Part shown: one piece after another, positions 16,794-26,418 of the stretch
Position numbering within the stretch: the stretch's first letter is position 1
Layout: each line of letters starts with the position of its first letter
Source of the DNA: Tardiphaga sp. 709
GTDB taxonomy: Bacteria > Pseudomonadota > Alphaproteobacteria > Rhizobiales > Xanthobacteraceae
Direction of reading: 5' to 3'
NCBI RefSeq assembly: GCF_032401055.1
Contig: NZ_CP135529.1
Location: 2,232,001-2,296,000 of the forward strand
DNA: 64,000 bases
Translations under genes and position numbers: made by a program
Notes under the pieces: generated by a model
What the model was told of the DNA's origin: nothing
Databases searched by the model: none
What the model saw: only the letters and a program-made list of their open reading frames with translations

Positions 16794-16918
16794 GTGAGCC
16801 TGTGCCTAACCAAACGGAATACAAGCAATTGATTGGCTCATTGTAGCGGATCGACTTGAACGTTGTGTCGCAGCCATGCTCATATCCACTTCTTTTAAGT
16901 CCATCTGGCGGAGCCCAA

Positions 16919-17329
16919 ATGCAACCAAGGCATGCCAATGAAGTCGATGTCCATATTGGGAAGCGCCTCAAGATGCGCCGCCTGATCATGAACATGAGCC
17001 AAGAAGCGCTCGCAAATGAAATCGGGTTGACGTTTCAGCAGGTGCAAAAATACGAAAAAGGCGCGAATCGGATCAGTGCCGGCCGCATGCAGCAGATCGC
17101 CGCTATCCTGAAAGTACCGGTTACCTTTCTGTATGATGGACTTTAACATAAGGGCGGGGCTGTTTCCGAGGTTGGGATCGACGTTATCGAGCAGTTCCTG
17201 TCCACCAAGGACGGGCTGGCGCTCATTACGGCGTTTTCGCAAGTCGAGGACAGGAAGCTCCGCCAGAGTATCGTGGACTTGGTGAAGACCATCGTGGCAG
17301 AGCACAAGCCAAAGAAAAAGCGCAGCTGA
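16919..17329 (+). pseudogene. XRE-family regulator interrupted by an in-frame TAA
   Basis: From the ATG at 16919 (GGAG upstream) the product starts MQPRHANEVDVHIGKRLKMR and contains a lambda-Cro-type helix-turn-helix (MSQEALANEIGLTFQQVQKY, then AGRMQQIAAILKVPVTFLYD). TAA at 17144-17146 ends it at 75 residues. The same frame then continues unbroken for 60 codons (HKGGAVSEVGIDVIEQFLST, DGLALITAFSQVEDRKLRQS, IVDLVKTIVAEHKPKKKRS) to TGA at 17327. This matches the C-terminal half of the usual 130-140-residue rhizobial XRE regulators. The truncated form keeps the whole DNA-binding domain and might still be functional. It is divergent from luxR, separated by 125 bp. Confidence 0.7.
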
Positions 17330-17506
17330 CCTAGCACGGACTCGAACGTGCCCTGACTATGATGCCGGCGGCGCATCACGTGATGCGATTCCAACGACCT
17401 CCCGCCCCATGAGGGCGGCAGTTATATTCGATGGCTGTCAAGGCGAGCCGAGCTACGCGGACTGAAGGCCGCCGGACGTTCGAGAAACCACGCCGGAGCC
17501 CGCGAA

Positions 17507-17707
17507 GTGATCTTCGCGGCCTCAAACAGAGCTGTACAGACAGATAGCCTTTGCGAGAACTGCCGCACCGGGCGTACCGACCTGCAGTGCATCAGCTGCG
17601 ATGATCCCGAGTTAAAGTGGGCCGCAAGTCCGGCCACCGCGCCCAAGGAAAATCAGACCGAAACGCTTAAACAGCGTCCTTCGCAACCTTCAACGGCGAC
17701 GCCTTGA
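17507..17707 (+). CDS. possible small protein with CxxC motifs
   Basis: A GTG at 17507 with GGAG upstream opens a 66-codon frame. The N-terminal half carries C-x2-C and C-x2-C pairs (SLCENCRTGRTDLQCISCDD) that could bind zinc. The C-terminal part is Pro/Gln/Thr-rich and overlaps the end of the HU gene on the other strand by 41 bases. The rest of the 17330-17666 gap holds nothing else recognisable. Treat as tentative. Confidence 0.3.
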   Translation: MIFAASNRAVQTDSLCENCRTGRTDLQCISCDDPELKWAASPATAPKENQTETLKQRPSQPSTATP

Positions 17708-17963
17708 CGGTTTTGCTGGCCGGTTTGGCCGCGAATTCCATCGGCTCTTTCGTGAAGGGATTGATGCCGCTACGAGCTTCGGTCGCCGGCTTGTTGACGA
17801 CTGACACCTTTACAAAGCCGGGAATGACAAACTCGCCAGACTCGTTGAGCTCCTTGTAGCCGACAGTTGCCATGTGTTCGATCACGGCCTTGACGTCGCT
17901 TTTCGACACGTTGCTCGATTCCGAAATCGCGTCGATCAGCTGCGCCTTGGTCATCTTGGCCAT
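17667..17963 (-). CDS. HU/IHF-family DNA-binding protein
   Basis: 98 residues from the ATG at 17963 (MAKMTKAQLIDAISESSNVS); the ATG two codons earlier is less well placed relative to the AAAGGA ribosome site. The fold is recognised from the two N-terminal helices, the beta-arm region (GEFVIPGFVKVSVVNKPATE) and the RSGINPFTKEPMEF motif containing the NP pair that intercalates into bent DNA. A basic Lys/Ala/Pro tail (AAKPASKTVKASPLKVAKDA) replaces the usual short end. This form resembles the HU variants with Lys-rich extensions found in Bradyrhizobium. It probably acts as an accessory nucleoid protein. Confidence 0.9.
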   Translation of the reverse strand: MAKMTKAQLIDAISESSNVSKSDVKAVIEHMATVGYKELNESGEFVIPGFVKVSVVNKPATEARSGINPFTKEPMEFAAKPASKTVKASPLKVAKDAV

Positions 17964-18285
17964 GGTCATTCCTTTGATTTTTGAAGGACACGGAACGGAT
18001 TCTAGAACGCTTGAGCTACGCCGGGTGCATAGCTTGTCACAAACACGGCAAAACCGCGCAGCGCTTCTCGTTCAGCCCTAGGGGATACACTCACCGGGTT
18101 TAAAACCGATCGACGCCTGGATTGCAACAAGCATTCGCTGCGAGCATACAACCGCATTTAAGGTGGTTTAGGGCTGACCAGACTCGAATCGGAAGGGGAG
18201 CTCCAACAGCTTTTTTGCTGCTTCGTCGTCCATCCAAGGACAACGAAGCCCCAGATCCCGGCTTCGAAAGTGGCGGCGGGTCGAG

Positions 18286-19965
18286 TTACCCTCCGATACT
18301 GGCAGCTTCGGCCGCCGCGCGTTGCATACTTGACGACATTTCGCCCGTCACGGTGCTTTGCTCTTCAACCGCAGCCGCAGTAGCGGTAACATATTCACTG
18401 ACATTCTGAATTTCTTGCTTGATTGCTTCAAGCGCGGTCACGACGTCGCTCGAAATTCCGTTCAAACTGTCAATCTCGCGAGTAATCTTGTCAGTGGCTT
18501 GCTTGGCCTGATTTGCAAGATTCTTAACCTCGGAAGCGACGACCGCGAAACCGCGTCCTGCGTCGCCAGCGCGCGCGGATTCAATCGTGGCATTCAGGGC
18601 CAGCAGATTGATCTGCCCAGTGATATTCCCAATCAATTCGACGATACCACTCATGGCCTGCGCTGCCGCACTGAGGCGTTGCGCCTGCCCATCCGCGGAC
18701 TCAACCTTGCCCACCGCCGACATCGCAGTATTCTTTGACTTGACCATCGCTTCAGAAATTTCTCGCACGGAAGCATTTAGCTCTTCGGCCCCTGCTGCAA
18801 CCGACTCCATCATCGAACGAACTCGCTCGCTCTTCATGCGGGCAATTACCTGAGCCGTTGTATCAGTAGCATATTTGACGACTTTAAACGGCCTACCGTT
18901 GAGGTCCAGGATGGGATTGTAGGACGCCTGAATCCAGACTTCCTTGCCGCCCTTACCAATCCGCTTATACTCGGCGGCTTGGTATTCACCACGGTTCAGA
19001 CTTGCCCAGAACTCGCGATAGGCGGCACTGTCGCGCTCCGAAGGATCGACGAACACGCTGTGATGCCTGCCCTTGATTTCTTCCAGCGAATATCCCAGCG
19101 CCTGCAAGAAGTTCTCATTCGCCGTCAAGACGATGCCATCCATACCGAATTCGATCACAGCCTGTGATTTTCCGATCGCAGCGATCTGTCCGGCAAGGTC
19201 TACGGTCTGGAGCTTCTGCTCGGTGACGTTGGTGGCGAATTTCACCACCTTGAATGGCTTGCCTTTTTCGTCGAGGACCGGGTTGTAGGAGGCGAGAATC
19301 CAAACTTCCTTGCCACCCTTGCCGATGCGCTTGTACTCGGCGGCCTGGTATTCGCCACGATTCAACTGCGCCCAAAATTCTCGATATTCTCCGCTTTCCC
19401 GCACCACCGGTTCGACGAACATGCTGTGATGCTTGCCCTGGATTTCAGCCAACGCATAACCGAGCGCATCGAGAAAATTTTCATTCGCAGTGACAATCGT
19501 CCCGTCCAGATCGAATTCGATCACGGCTTGAGCGCGCTCGATTGCCGCGATCTTGCTGGTTTCCTCCATACTCCGAATTTTTTTCGAGGTAATATCGGTC
19601 GCGAACTTGACGACCTTGATTGGCTTGCCACTACGATCCATGATCGGATTGTAGGATGCCTCAATCCAGATCTCCTTGCCACCCTTGCCGACCCGTTTGT
19701 ATTCGGCGGACTGAAACTCGCCACGGTTGAGGCTCGCCCAGAACGCTCGGTACGCCGAGCTGTCGCGGAATTCCGGTTCAACGAACATGCTGTGATGCTT
19801 GCCCTGGATCTCGGCAAGCGTATATCCAAGCACAATAAGGAAATTTTGATTGGCTGTGAGGACCTCACCGCTCATATCGAATTCGATGACCGCTTGCGAT
19901 TTGTTGATTGCCGCCAACTGGGCAGTTGCGCTGTCAGATTTGGAATGTTGTCGCCAGAACGCCAT
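18286..19965 (-). CDS. soluble chemoreceptor with three tandem PAS domains
   Basis: 559 residues and no membrane segment, so a cytoplasmic methyl-accepting chemotaxis protein. Three PAS units repeat with an exact 122-residue period: the IEFD/IEFG strand falls at 27, 149 and 271. Each carries GY.L.EI.G..HS.FV, then RGE(Y/F)Q(A/S)AEYKR and GKGGKE.WI.ASYNP. The signalling domain is 385-559 with the conserved hairpin tip ([36 protein letters not shown]). The His pair in GKHHSMF occurs in all three units and recalls haem- or flavin-binding PAS domains of aerotaxis receptors; the cofactor is not determined. The repeats are similar enough to have arisen by recent internal duplication. Confidence 0.92.
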   Translation of the reverse strand: MAFWRQHSKSDSATAQLAAINKSQAVIEFDMSGEVLTANQNFLIVLGYTLAEIQGKHHSMFVEPEFRDSSAYRAFWASLNRGEFQSAEYKRVGKGGKEIWIEASYNPIMDRSGKPIKVVKFATDITSKKIRSMEETSKIAAIERAQAVIEFDLDGTIVTANENFLDALGYALAEIQGKHHSMFVEPVVRESGEYREFWAQLNRGEYQAAEYKRIGKGGKEVWILASYNPVLDEKGKPFKVVKFATNVTEQKLQTVDLAGQIAAIGKSQAVIEFGMDGIVLTANENFLQALGYSLEEIKGRHHSVFVDPSERDSAAYREFWASLNRGEYQAAEYKRIGKGGKEVWIQASYNPILDLNGRPFKVVKYATDTTAQVIARMKSERVRSMMESVAAGAEELNASVREISEAMVKSKNTAMSAVGKVESADGQAQRLSAAAQAMSGIVELIGNITGQINLLALNATIESARAGDAGRGFAVVASEVKNLANQAKQATDKITREIDSLNGISSDVVTALEAIKQEIQNVSEYVTATAAAVEEQSTVTGEMSSSMQRAAAEAASIGG

Positions 19966-20741
19966 TTTGTACGGTCCCTAGTTTGCAATGTAGCGCATTC
20001 AATTTGAACTGCGGGCGCGCCCAGCAATCCTTTGCGATCGCTTCAAAGAGACTGCACTCGCGCCTCACAGGCTTGAAATTTGAAATCCGTCGCGGTCGCG
20101 CCCAGTTCATGATTGCGAGGCGGGTACATGAGTTCCTCTGAACCCCACTACTTAAATACGTGATTGGGTATACAGGGACGCGTTTAAGATTCGGTTAGCC
20201 CCTGCAGTGCCTGACGAGTTCCTGTGGCGACACACCAACTTCTAATGTCGTGCGCCAAGAGGTATCACCATAGTCCGCGCATCGTCGCGGCACCTGAAGA
20301 TGAAAAATCTCGTTGGTAATCCAACACCGGTCTGATCACGGCCAGATCGGAAGATATTAGATACTACTCAGCCATGCTCAGGCCTGGTGACACCGAGATT
20401 TTACTTACGAGCAATATCGTGGAGCGCAGACGACAGGGCGAAAGCCCAATGCTTTGAAAAGGAAGTCGGTTATGCCGTGACAAAACTGCAGTTACATCAA
20501 GAGCAGGAGCAAAGCGTTCTGTCATAGGCTTCTAGTCGCTCGCGTAACCTGCGCAACATCGAGATGATGTCGCCCAAACTAAGGGACATCAACGCTCGGC
20601 AGGAATAAGCGCTAGGCGCCTCGTCGATCCGACTTAACCTGAATGAAATGCGACCTGCACTATTTCGCGCCCTGTTCAAAGGCAGAGCAATAAAGGCGGC
20701 GACTGTCGTAAAATGCTAAGCGATGAATCGTAGGATCTTTT
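19966..20741. other. intergenic, 776 bp, no supported gene
   Basis: This long gap lies between the divergent chemoreceptor and AraC genes. Base composition is somewhat more AT-rich than the flanks. The only frame of note is a 30-codon minus-strand ORF at 20497-20589 (MSLSLGDIISMLRRLRERLE and a Cys-rich end) with no family match. No tRNA, insertion-sequence ends or strong hairpin were seen. It may contain decayed sequence or long regulatory regions. Confidence 0.45.
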
Positions 20742-21800
20742 GTGACCCAAACGATTCTGGAATTAGTAGACGAACAGGAAGGGGCGCCAAACCACAACAT
20801 CTGGATGACGCCTATGCTTGAACGTTTTCCCGGCTTCCATACAAAGAATCCGGAGGTCAATCGCGAAATACTTTTTTCCAACTTCAACGTCAGCCATTTT
20901 GACTGTCAATTTCGAGAACAACCATTTATCGCCAAAGCAAATTGGGTCGACACTAAGTATGTCCGGATCACGAGCGCATTCTGCAGCACGTCCACTGACA
21001 TAACATATGATGCTGCCCCGGTAGTCCGGCAGTTTCTCCAAGCCCGTTCCAGAACACACATAACGTTCGATCACAGTGCTCGATCCGATGTGCTCTCGGC
21101 GTCGAATACCTCAGTCGTGATACCTGCAGGCTCTTCGTTTCGGGGAATCGCCTCGGGCGAGCACGGGGTTATCGCCCTGAGAATCGAGATTGCTGCCCTG
21201 AGGACCGTCATTAGCGCGATGCTCGGAGAAGATATTCCGGCTGAGCAGCTCAATGCCGAGTCATGGACACACGATCGTTTCGGAAACAGCATGAGAACTT
21301 CCGCCATCCAGTTTATTTCTGATCTGGATTCAGTGATGGAAGGCGATTCATTTGCTGCTGAAATCTTTGGCCAGGCCCTTCTCGTCCGGTTGCTGATGAG
21401 TTGCTCAGTACGATTTAGTCCGAGGCTTAAAGGCCGTGCATCATCTCCCTCTTTGAACCAACTGCGTCGGGTTGAGAGCTATCTTGCTGCAAACTGGCAG
21501 AAGGACATTGACATTAAGGATATAGCCGACGAATTCGGAATGAGCATCAGAAGTATCTTCCGCTATTTCAGATCGCTTCGGGGTGTGACTCCTAATGAGT
21601 TCATGCGACAGCTCAGATTGGAGAGAGCACGGAGCATGTTGGAGGCGGCCGAGGATTCTGACACAGTCATGATGATTGCAATCCGCTGCGGTTTTCAAAG
21701 CATGGGACATTTTGCGCGCGCGTATCGCACTGCGTATGGCGAGTTACCCTCACAAACCTTGTTAAGGAAGAGATCCAGAACATCTCACGCAGGTCGATAG
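20742..21800 (+). CDS. AraC-family transcriptional regulator
   Basis: 352 residues, GTG start at 20742. The N-terminal 230 residues form an AraC-like ligand-binding domain of the type found in regulators of aromatic catabolism (NFNVSHFDCQF, FDHSARSDVLSASNTSVVIP). The C-terminal 100 residues hold the two helix-turn-helix motifs: IKDIADEFGMSIRSIFRYFR, then MIAIRCGFQSMGHFARAYRT with the FARAYR..GELPS family signature. No catabolic gene sits directly beside it; the TRAP operon starts over 6 kb away and has its own LysR gene. Its target is therefore unclear. Confidence 0.88.
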   Translation: MTQTILELVDEQEGAPNHNIWMTPMLERFPGFHTKNPEVNREILFSNFNVSHFDCQFREQPFIAKANWVDTKYVRITSAFCSTSTDITYDAAPVVRQFLQARSRTHITFDHSARSDVLSASNTSVVIPAGSSFRGIASGEHGVIALRIEIAALRTVISAMLGEDIPAEQLNAESWTHDRFGNSMRTSAIQFISDLDSVMEGDSFAAEIFGQALLVRLLMSCSVRFSPRLKGRASSPSLNQLRRVESYLAANWQKDIDIKDIADEFGMSIRSIFRYFRSLRGVTPNEFMRQLRLERARSMLEAAEDSDTVMMIAIRCGFQSMGHFARAYRTAYGELPSQTLLRKRSRTSHAGR

Positions 21801-22336
21801 AGTCCGTTTTCCAGCGAGTCTGAAACTGCAGAAATGCCATCGCTGCCAAGGTTATTGATTTCCCCGCGTTCATGTTGATTCACGCAATCCGACCACTGCC
21901 TCGATTTACTGAAAGCTCTTGGACAGGACGGTATCATATCAACACGAGGCGCTCTCAGCGCCTACGCAGTGATGCTCGCTGAGCAATCCCGTGACGAACT
22001 CGATAATTTTACCCGGCCATCGGTGCAGTACTCGACTATGCCGGCAAAAGAGGCTGTTCACCCACGGAAACACTATCTTGATTCTCGGAAACGGTTTCGA
22101 CATAGCAGCAGAGGCTGGGATACCGGGCATCCATCAGAACACAATGCGACAGCGTACAGAAACTATCAGCCGCTTGATTGGCGATTGCATTCGCCCTCGT
22201 TAGGTTTCCTGAGCAGGGGGATTCCAAATGTGCATCGCATTCGACATCGACGAGGTCATCGAGCTTTCCGGAGACATCGACCATGAGGTAGCTATTGAGG
22301 AGGACGCGATGAAGATGGATCTGCTCGCGCCGCGCC
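21801..22336. other. intergenic, 536 bp, possible gene remnants
   Basis: A plus-strand stretch around 22060-22200 translates as GNTILILGNGFDIAAEAGIP and continues without a start or a recognisable family; it may be debris. Further on, an ATG at 22231 opens a 49-52 codon acidic frame (MCIAFDIDEVIELSGDIDHE) that overlaps the 3' end of the TRAP permease gene on the other strand. Neither is well enough supported to call. No terminator hairpin was seen after the AraC gene. Confidence 0.35.
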
Positions 22337-24220
22337 TCATAGGAAGCCTATCGAGATCCACGGCACTGCAGCTACGATGAGTGTTCCGATCAGCAACGCC
22401 AGCATGTATCCAATAATCGGCTTCATGCCCTCATCGGGGTTGATGCGGCTGATGGCGCAGGCGGCATAGTAACCGACGCCGAATGGCGGAGCGAACAGGC
22501 CGATGCCCATCGCGAGAATGACGACCATTGCATAGTGGACCTCATGGACGCCGACCTGCCGCGCGATCGGGAATAGTAGCGGCCCGAACAGCACGATGGC
22601 GGGAATGCCTTCCAGCACGCTGCCGAGGATCACGAACGCGACGATGGTGACGGCGAGGAAGACGGGGACGCCGCCGGGCAGTCCAGTCATGAACGTGGCA
22701 AGCGAAGATGAGAAGCCGGATTGGGTCAATGCCCATGCCATGCCGGTCGCCGCACCGATGATGAGCAGAATCGCGCCCGACAGCGCGGCCGTGTCGATCA
22801 GCATCGGATAGAGGCGCCGCCAGGCAAACTGCCGATAGATCAGCAGGCCCGCCAGAGCCGAGTAGACGATGCCGATGGTCGACACTTCAGTAGCGGTTGC
22901 GACGCCCTTAACCACCGCGGCGCGAATGACAAAGGGCAATGCGATGGCTGGAATGGCGATCACGAAGGCAAGGCCGATCTGGCGCTTCGTCGCCCGCTCG
23001 ACCTGCGACAGATCCTCGCCGCGATAGCGCCACCAAACCACCGCGCAGAGCATGATCGCCAGTACGATGCCGGGCAGCAATCCGCCGGTGAACAGTGCCG
23101 AGATCGACACGCCGGTCACCGATCCAATGGTAATGAGCACCAGCGAGGGTGGAATCGTTTCGGTCTGCGCGCCGGTTGCCGACAGCAGGGCGACAAGATC
23201 GCCGGGCTTGGCGCCGCGCTTCTTCATTTCCGGAAACAGCACCGGCGCTACCGCTGCCATGTCGGCCGCCTTGGACCCTGAAATGCCGGACACGAGATAC
23301 ATGGCGCCGACCAGCACATAATGCAGGCCGCCATGAACGTGTCCCAAAAGACTGGCGAGGAAGCCCACCATGGCACGGGCCATGCCCGTCATCTCGATCA
23401 GCAACCCGAGAAACACGAACAGCGGCACAGCCAGCAGGATCAGATGGCTCATACCCTCGTCCATGCGGCCCATCACAACCACGTCCGGCGTGCCGGTGGT
23501 CAGGGTGAGATAGCCGACCGTCGCAAGACCGAAGGCGAAGGCGATCGGCACGGCAGCGAACACCATCGCGCCGACGAGGAAAACGAAAAAGATGAGCAGG
23601 TTGAGATTGCCGAGCGGCTTCAGCACCGGCCCTAGCAAAGCAAGAGCCGTGATGATCACCGCGACCAGCGCTACGGCCATCAGCACGCGCCGCCAGTCGG
23701 CAACGCTGGCGAGCCGCAGCAGTGCGACCAGCAACATCAGCCCCATGCCCACCGGCAGCGCCGCAGCCCGCCATGTATTGACGATGTCGAGCGCGGGCGT
23801 TCTGACATAGACCTCGTCGGCGGCAAACTCGTAGGCGGGATGAATGACCAGCACCAGGAATGCGAGCGATGCAGAAACGGCGACCGTGTCAAGAAAGGCC
23901 CGCATGTCCGGATCGAGCTTGCTGACGATGGCAGTCATCCGCATGTGCTCGTTGCGCTGGAAGGCGAGCACCGATCCCAGCATCGCGAGCCAGAGAAAGA
24001 GGATGCCGGCCAACTCGTCCGACCAGATCAACGGCGTATGGAAGACGTAGCGCCCGACGATCCCGGCAAATAGGATGCCGATTTCCGCCAGCACCAGCAG
24101 CGCTGCTGGTACTGCGGTGAATGTGAACAGCGCCGTGTTGGCGCGGGCGACCCAGCGCGGCCAGCCGGCGCGAAGTTGCGCCGGCTCCACGCGGGTTTCA
24201 ATCTGCTGCGCGTGCGCCAT
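22337..24220 (-). CDS. TRAP transporter fused small/large permease (DctQ-DctM)
   Basis: 627 residues from the ATG at 24220, five bases after the binding-protein stop. The first 190 residues are the four-helix DctQ part (GRYVFHTPLIWSDELAGILF is its signature). The remainder is the 12-helix DctM part of the Na+-coupled transporter (LLAVPLFVFLGLLIEMTG, GISGSKAADMAAVAPVLFPE, PPSLVLITIGSVTG). Together with the binding protein it imports an organic acid or related small anion across the inner membrane. It is the last gene of the SDR-transketolase-TRAP operon, so the substrate is probably what those enzymes act on. Confidence 0.93.
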   Translation of the reverse strand: MAHAQQIETRVEPAQLRAGWPRWVARANTALFTFTAVPAALLVLAEIGILFAGIVGRYVFHTPLIWSDELAGILFLWLAMLGSVLAFQRNEHMRMTAIVSKLDPDMRAFLDTVAVSASLAFLVLVIHPAYEFAADEVYVRTPALDIVNTWRAAALPVGMGLMLLVALLRLASVADWRRVLMAVALVAVIITALALLGPVLKPLGNLNLLIFFVFLVGAMVFAAVPIAFAFGLATVGYLTLTTGTPDVVVMGRMDEGMSHLILLAVPLFVFLGLLIEMTGMARAMVGFLASLLGHVHGGLHYVLVGAMYLVSGISGSKAADMAAVAPVLFPEMKKRGAKPGDLVALLSATGAQTETIPPSLVLITIGSVTGVSISALFTGGLLPGIVLAIMLCAVVWWRYRGEDLSQVERATKRQIGLAFVIAIPAIALPFVIRAAVVKGVATATEVSTIGIVYSALAGLLIYRQFAWRRLYPMLIDTAALSGAILLIIGAATGMAWALTQSGFSSSLATFMTGLPGGVPVFLAVTIVAFVILGSVLEGIPAIVLFGPLLFPIARQVGVHEVHYAMVVILAMGIGLFAPPFGVGYYAACAISRINPDEGMKPIIGYMLALLIGTLIVAAVPWISIGFL

Positions 24221-24225
24221 GATGA

Positions 24226-25251
24226 TCAGGCCAGCTTGCCGGAGACTTTTTCGAGCTGGCTCCAGGCCTCTTCGCCGAACTTGGCCTTCCACTCACTGTA
24301 GAAGCTGGTCTTGGCCAGGGCATCACGGAAGATGGCACGATCGACGTCGATGAATTGCAGCCCCTTCGACGTGAGATCAGCGCGCAGCGACTCGCTGAGT
24401 TTCGCTATGTCGCCCCGCTGGTCGGTTGCCGAACGGTCGAATTCACGCGAGACGATTTCCTGCACATCTTTCGGCAGACGCTCGAAGGCGCGCTTGTTGC
24501 CGAGAATCCAGTAACCGTCCCAGACATGACCGGTGAGACTACAGGATTTCTGTACTTCATATAGCTTGGCTGTCGCGATGATGGGCAGCGGGTTCTCTTG
24601 CCCGTCGACGACCTTGGTCTGCAACGACGAATAGACTTCGTTGAAGTTAATCGGCGCAGGCCCGGCCTGCAGCGCCTTGAATAGCGAGGTCAGGATCGGT
24701 GCCGGCGGAACACGAACCTTAAAGTTCTTGAGGTCGTCCGGCGTCTTGATTTCGCGCCCCGACGATGTGACGTGACGGAAGCCGTTGTCCCACACCTTGG
24801 ACACCGTCATGATCGGCGTCTTTGCGATCTGGGCGCGGATATAACTGCCGAGCTCACCGTCCATCGCCTGCCAGATCGCGGCGTAATTGGTGAAGGCAAA
24901 GCCGGTATTGACGATGCCGGCGGCCGGCACGAAGGTCGCGAGAATCGACGATGACTGATTGAAGAACTCGACCCCGCCATTGCGCACCTGGGTCAGGAGT
25001 TCGGTGTCGGAGCCGAGCTGGTTGCTGGGAAACAGCTTGATCTCCAGTCGGCCACCGGTTGCCTCGCGAATTCGATCGCTGGCTTCCTGACCGCGGACAT
25101 TGACCGGATGTGTTGGGTCCTGCCCGGTGGCGAGTTTGTAGGTGAACTCGGCCGCCGATGCCGGACGGGTCAAAATGCCGCCGAACGAGATGGCAGCACC
25201 TGCCATCAGCAGGTTGCGACGCGAGATCGTGGCACGCTTTTGAATGGTCAT
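24226..25251 (-). CDS. TRAP transporter substrate-binding protein (DctP family)
   Basis: 341 residues from the ATG at 25251 with GAGGAAATC in front. The signal peptide carries a twin-arginine-like motif (SRRNLLMAGAAISFGG), suggesting Tat export. The mature protein has the DctP hallmarks: YKLATGQDPTHPVNVRGQEA, IREATGGRLEIKLFPSNQLG, and VRVPPAPILTSLFKALQAGP with the carboxylate-binding Arg. It captures the substrate in the periplasm for the fused permease encoded next. 159 bp separate it from the transketolase genes, so a secondary promoter is possible there. Confidence 0.93.
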   Translation of the reverse strand: MTIQKRATISRRNLLMAGAAISFGGILTRPASAAEFTYKLATGQDPTHPVNVRGQEASDRIREATGGRLEIKLFPSNQLGSDTELLTQVRNGGVEFFNQSSSILATFVPAAGIVNTGFAFTNYAAIWQAMDGELGSYIRAQIAKTPIMTVSKVWDNGFRHVTSSGREIKTPDDLKNFKVRVPPAPILTSLFKALQAGPAPINFNEVYSSLQTKVVDGQENPLPIIATAKLYEVQKSCSLTGHVWDGYWILGNKRAFERLPKDVQEIVSREFDRSATDQRGDIAKLSESLRADLTSKGLQFIDVDRAIFRDALAKTSFYSEWKAKFGEEAWSQLEKVSGKLA

Positions 25252-25410
25252 GATTTCCTCCGTTGTCATCCAGACGATGGATCTTGTTGTCGTGATGGTC
25301 GCCGGCTCTTGGAGGCCGGTCTGTAAAAGCATCTTCTTCGCCACCGGTACTGCTGCGCAGTGACGGCGTTGCTGTCGTACTCGTCCCAGATCGGAGCTAA
25401 CGCCGCGACC

Positions 25411-26418
25411 TTACAGCCATCCCTTGATCTGCGACGCCACGGCGGTGGCCGAGATGCCGTAGCGGTCGTGCAGTGTCGGCAGTGCGCCGGCATCGAGGAA
25501 TTCGTCGGGAAGTCCGATCTGCCGGAATGTCGGATACACGCCTGCCCGCATCAGCACTCCGGCAACCGCCTCGCCGAGTCCGCCAATCAGCGTATGGTTC
25601 TCGGCGACGACGACCAGACGACCGGATTTTCCGGCCTCGCGAATAATCGTCTCGGTATCGAGCGGCTTGATGGTCGGGACATGCAGCACACCGACGTCGA
25701 TGCGGTCATCGGCGAGTGCCTTGGCTGCCTCCAGTGCGCGCATGGTCAGGATGCCGGAGGAAATCACCAGGACGTCCCTGCCGTCGCGGACCAGCTTCGC
25801 CTTGCCAGGTTCGAAGCGGTAGTCGTACTCGTCAAGTACCAGCGGCACCTGGCCGCGCAGCAGCCGCATATAGACCGGCCCCTGATGCGCAGCGATAGCG
25901 GGCACGGCCTGTTCGATCTCATGCGCATCGCAAGGATCAATCACCATCATGTTCGGCATCGCCCGGAACAACGCCAGATCCTCTGCCGCCTGATGGCTGG
26001 GGCCGTAGCCGGACGTCAGCCCAGGCAGTGCGCAGACGATCTTCACGTTGCGGTTCTCTTCCGCGATGGTCTGGTGGATGAAATCATAGGCCCGGCGCGA
26101 CGCGAATACCGCATAGGTGGTCGCGAACGGCATGAAACCCTCGGCCGCGAGCCCCGAGGCCGCGCCGAACAGCAATTGTTCGGCCATGCCCATCTGATAG
26201 TAGCGGTCGGGGAATTCCTTTCCGAAGATGTGCAGGTCAGTATATTTGCCGAGATCCGCGGTCATGCCGATGACCTCCGGACGTGCGCGGGCGAGTTCGA
26301 CCAGCGCGTGCCCGAACGGCGCCGACTGTGTCCGCTGCCCCTCGGACGCGATCGACGCGATCATGGCGGAGGTCGTCAGGCGGGGCTTGCCTGACGGCGT
26401 CGTGGTGACGGATTTCAT
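25411..26418 (-). CDS. transketolase C-terminal subunit
   Basis: 335 residues from the ATG at 26418, which overlaps the upstream TGA by four bases (ATGA), so translation is coupled to the N-terminal subunit. It contains the pyrimidine-binding domain (ATTYAVFASRRAYDFIHQTI, GLTSGYGPSHQAAEDLALFR with the catalytic His region) and the C-terminal domain (DVLVISSGILTMRALEAAKA, TIKPLDTETIIREAGKSGR). With its partner it forms a thiamine-diphosphate transketolase moving two-carbon units between sugars. Split transketolases next to transporters usually serve special sugar-acid or modified-sugar pathways, not the housekeeping pentose cycle. Confidence 0.93.
   Translation of the reverse strand: MKSVTTTPSGKPRLTTSAMIASIASEGQRTQSAPFGHALVELARARPEVIGMTADLGKYTDLHIFGKEFPDRYYQMGMAEQLLFGAASGLAAEGFMPFATTYAVFASRRAYDFIHQTIAEENRNVKIVCALPGLTSGYGPSHQAAEDLALFRAMPNMMVIDPCDAHEIEQAVPAIAAHQGPVYMRLLRGQVPLVLDEYDYRFEPGKAKLVRDGRDVLVISSGILTMRALEAAKALADDRIDVGVLHVPTIKPLDTETIIREAGKSGRLVVVAENHTLIGGLGEAVAGVLMRAGVYPTFRQIGLPDEFLDAGALPTLHDRYGISATAVASQIKGWL

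Noticed and set aside
25360-26394. 344-codon open frame antisense to the transketolase C-terminal subunit
   Set aside because: Shadow of a well-supported gene with biased codon use; composition is Arg/His/Gly-rich without family signature.
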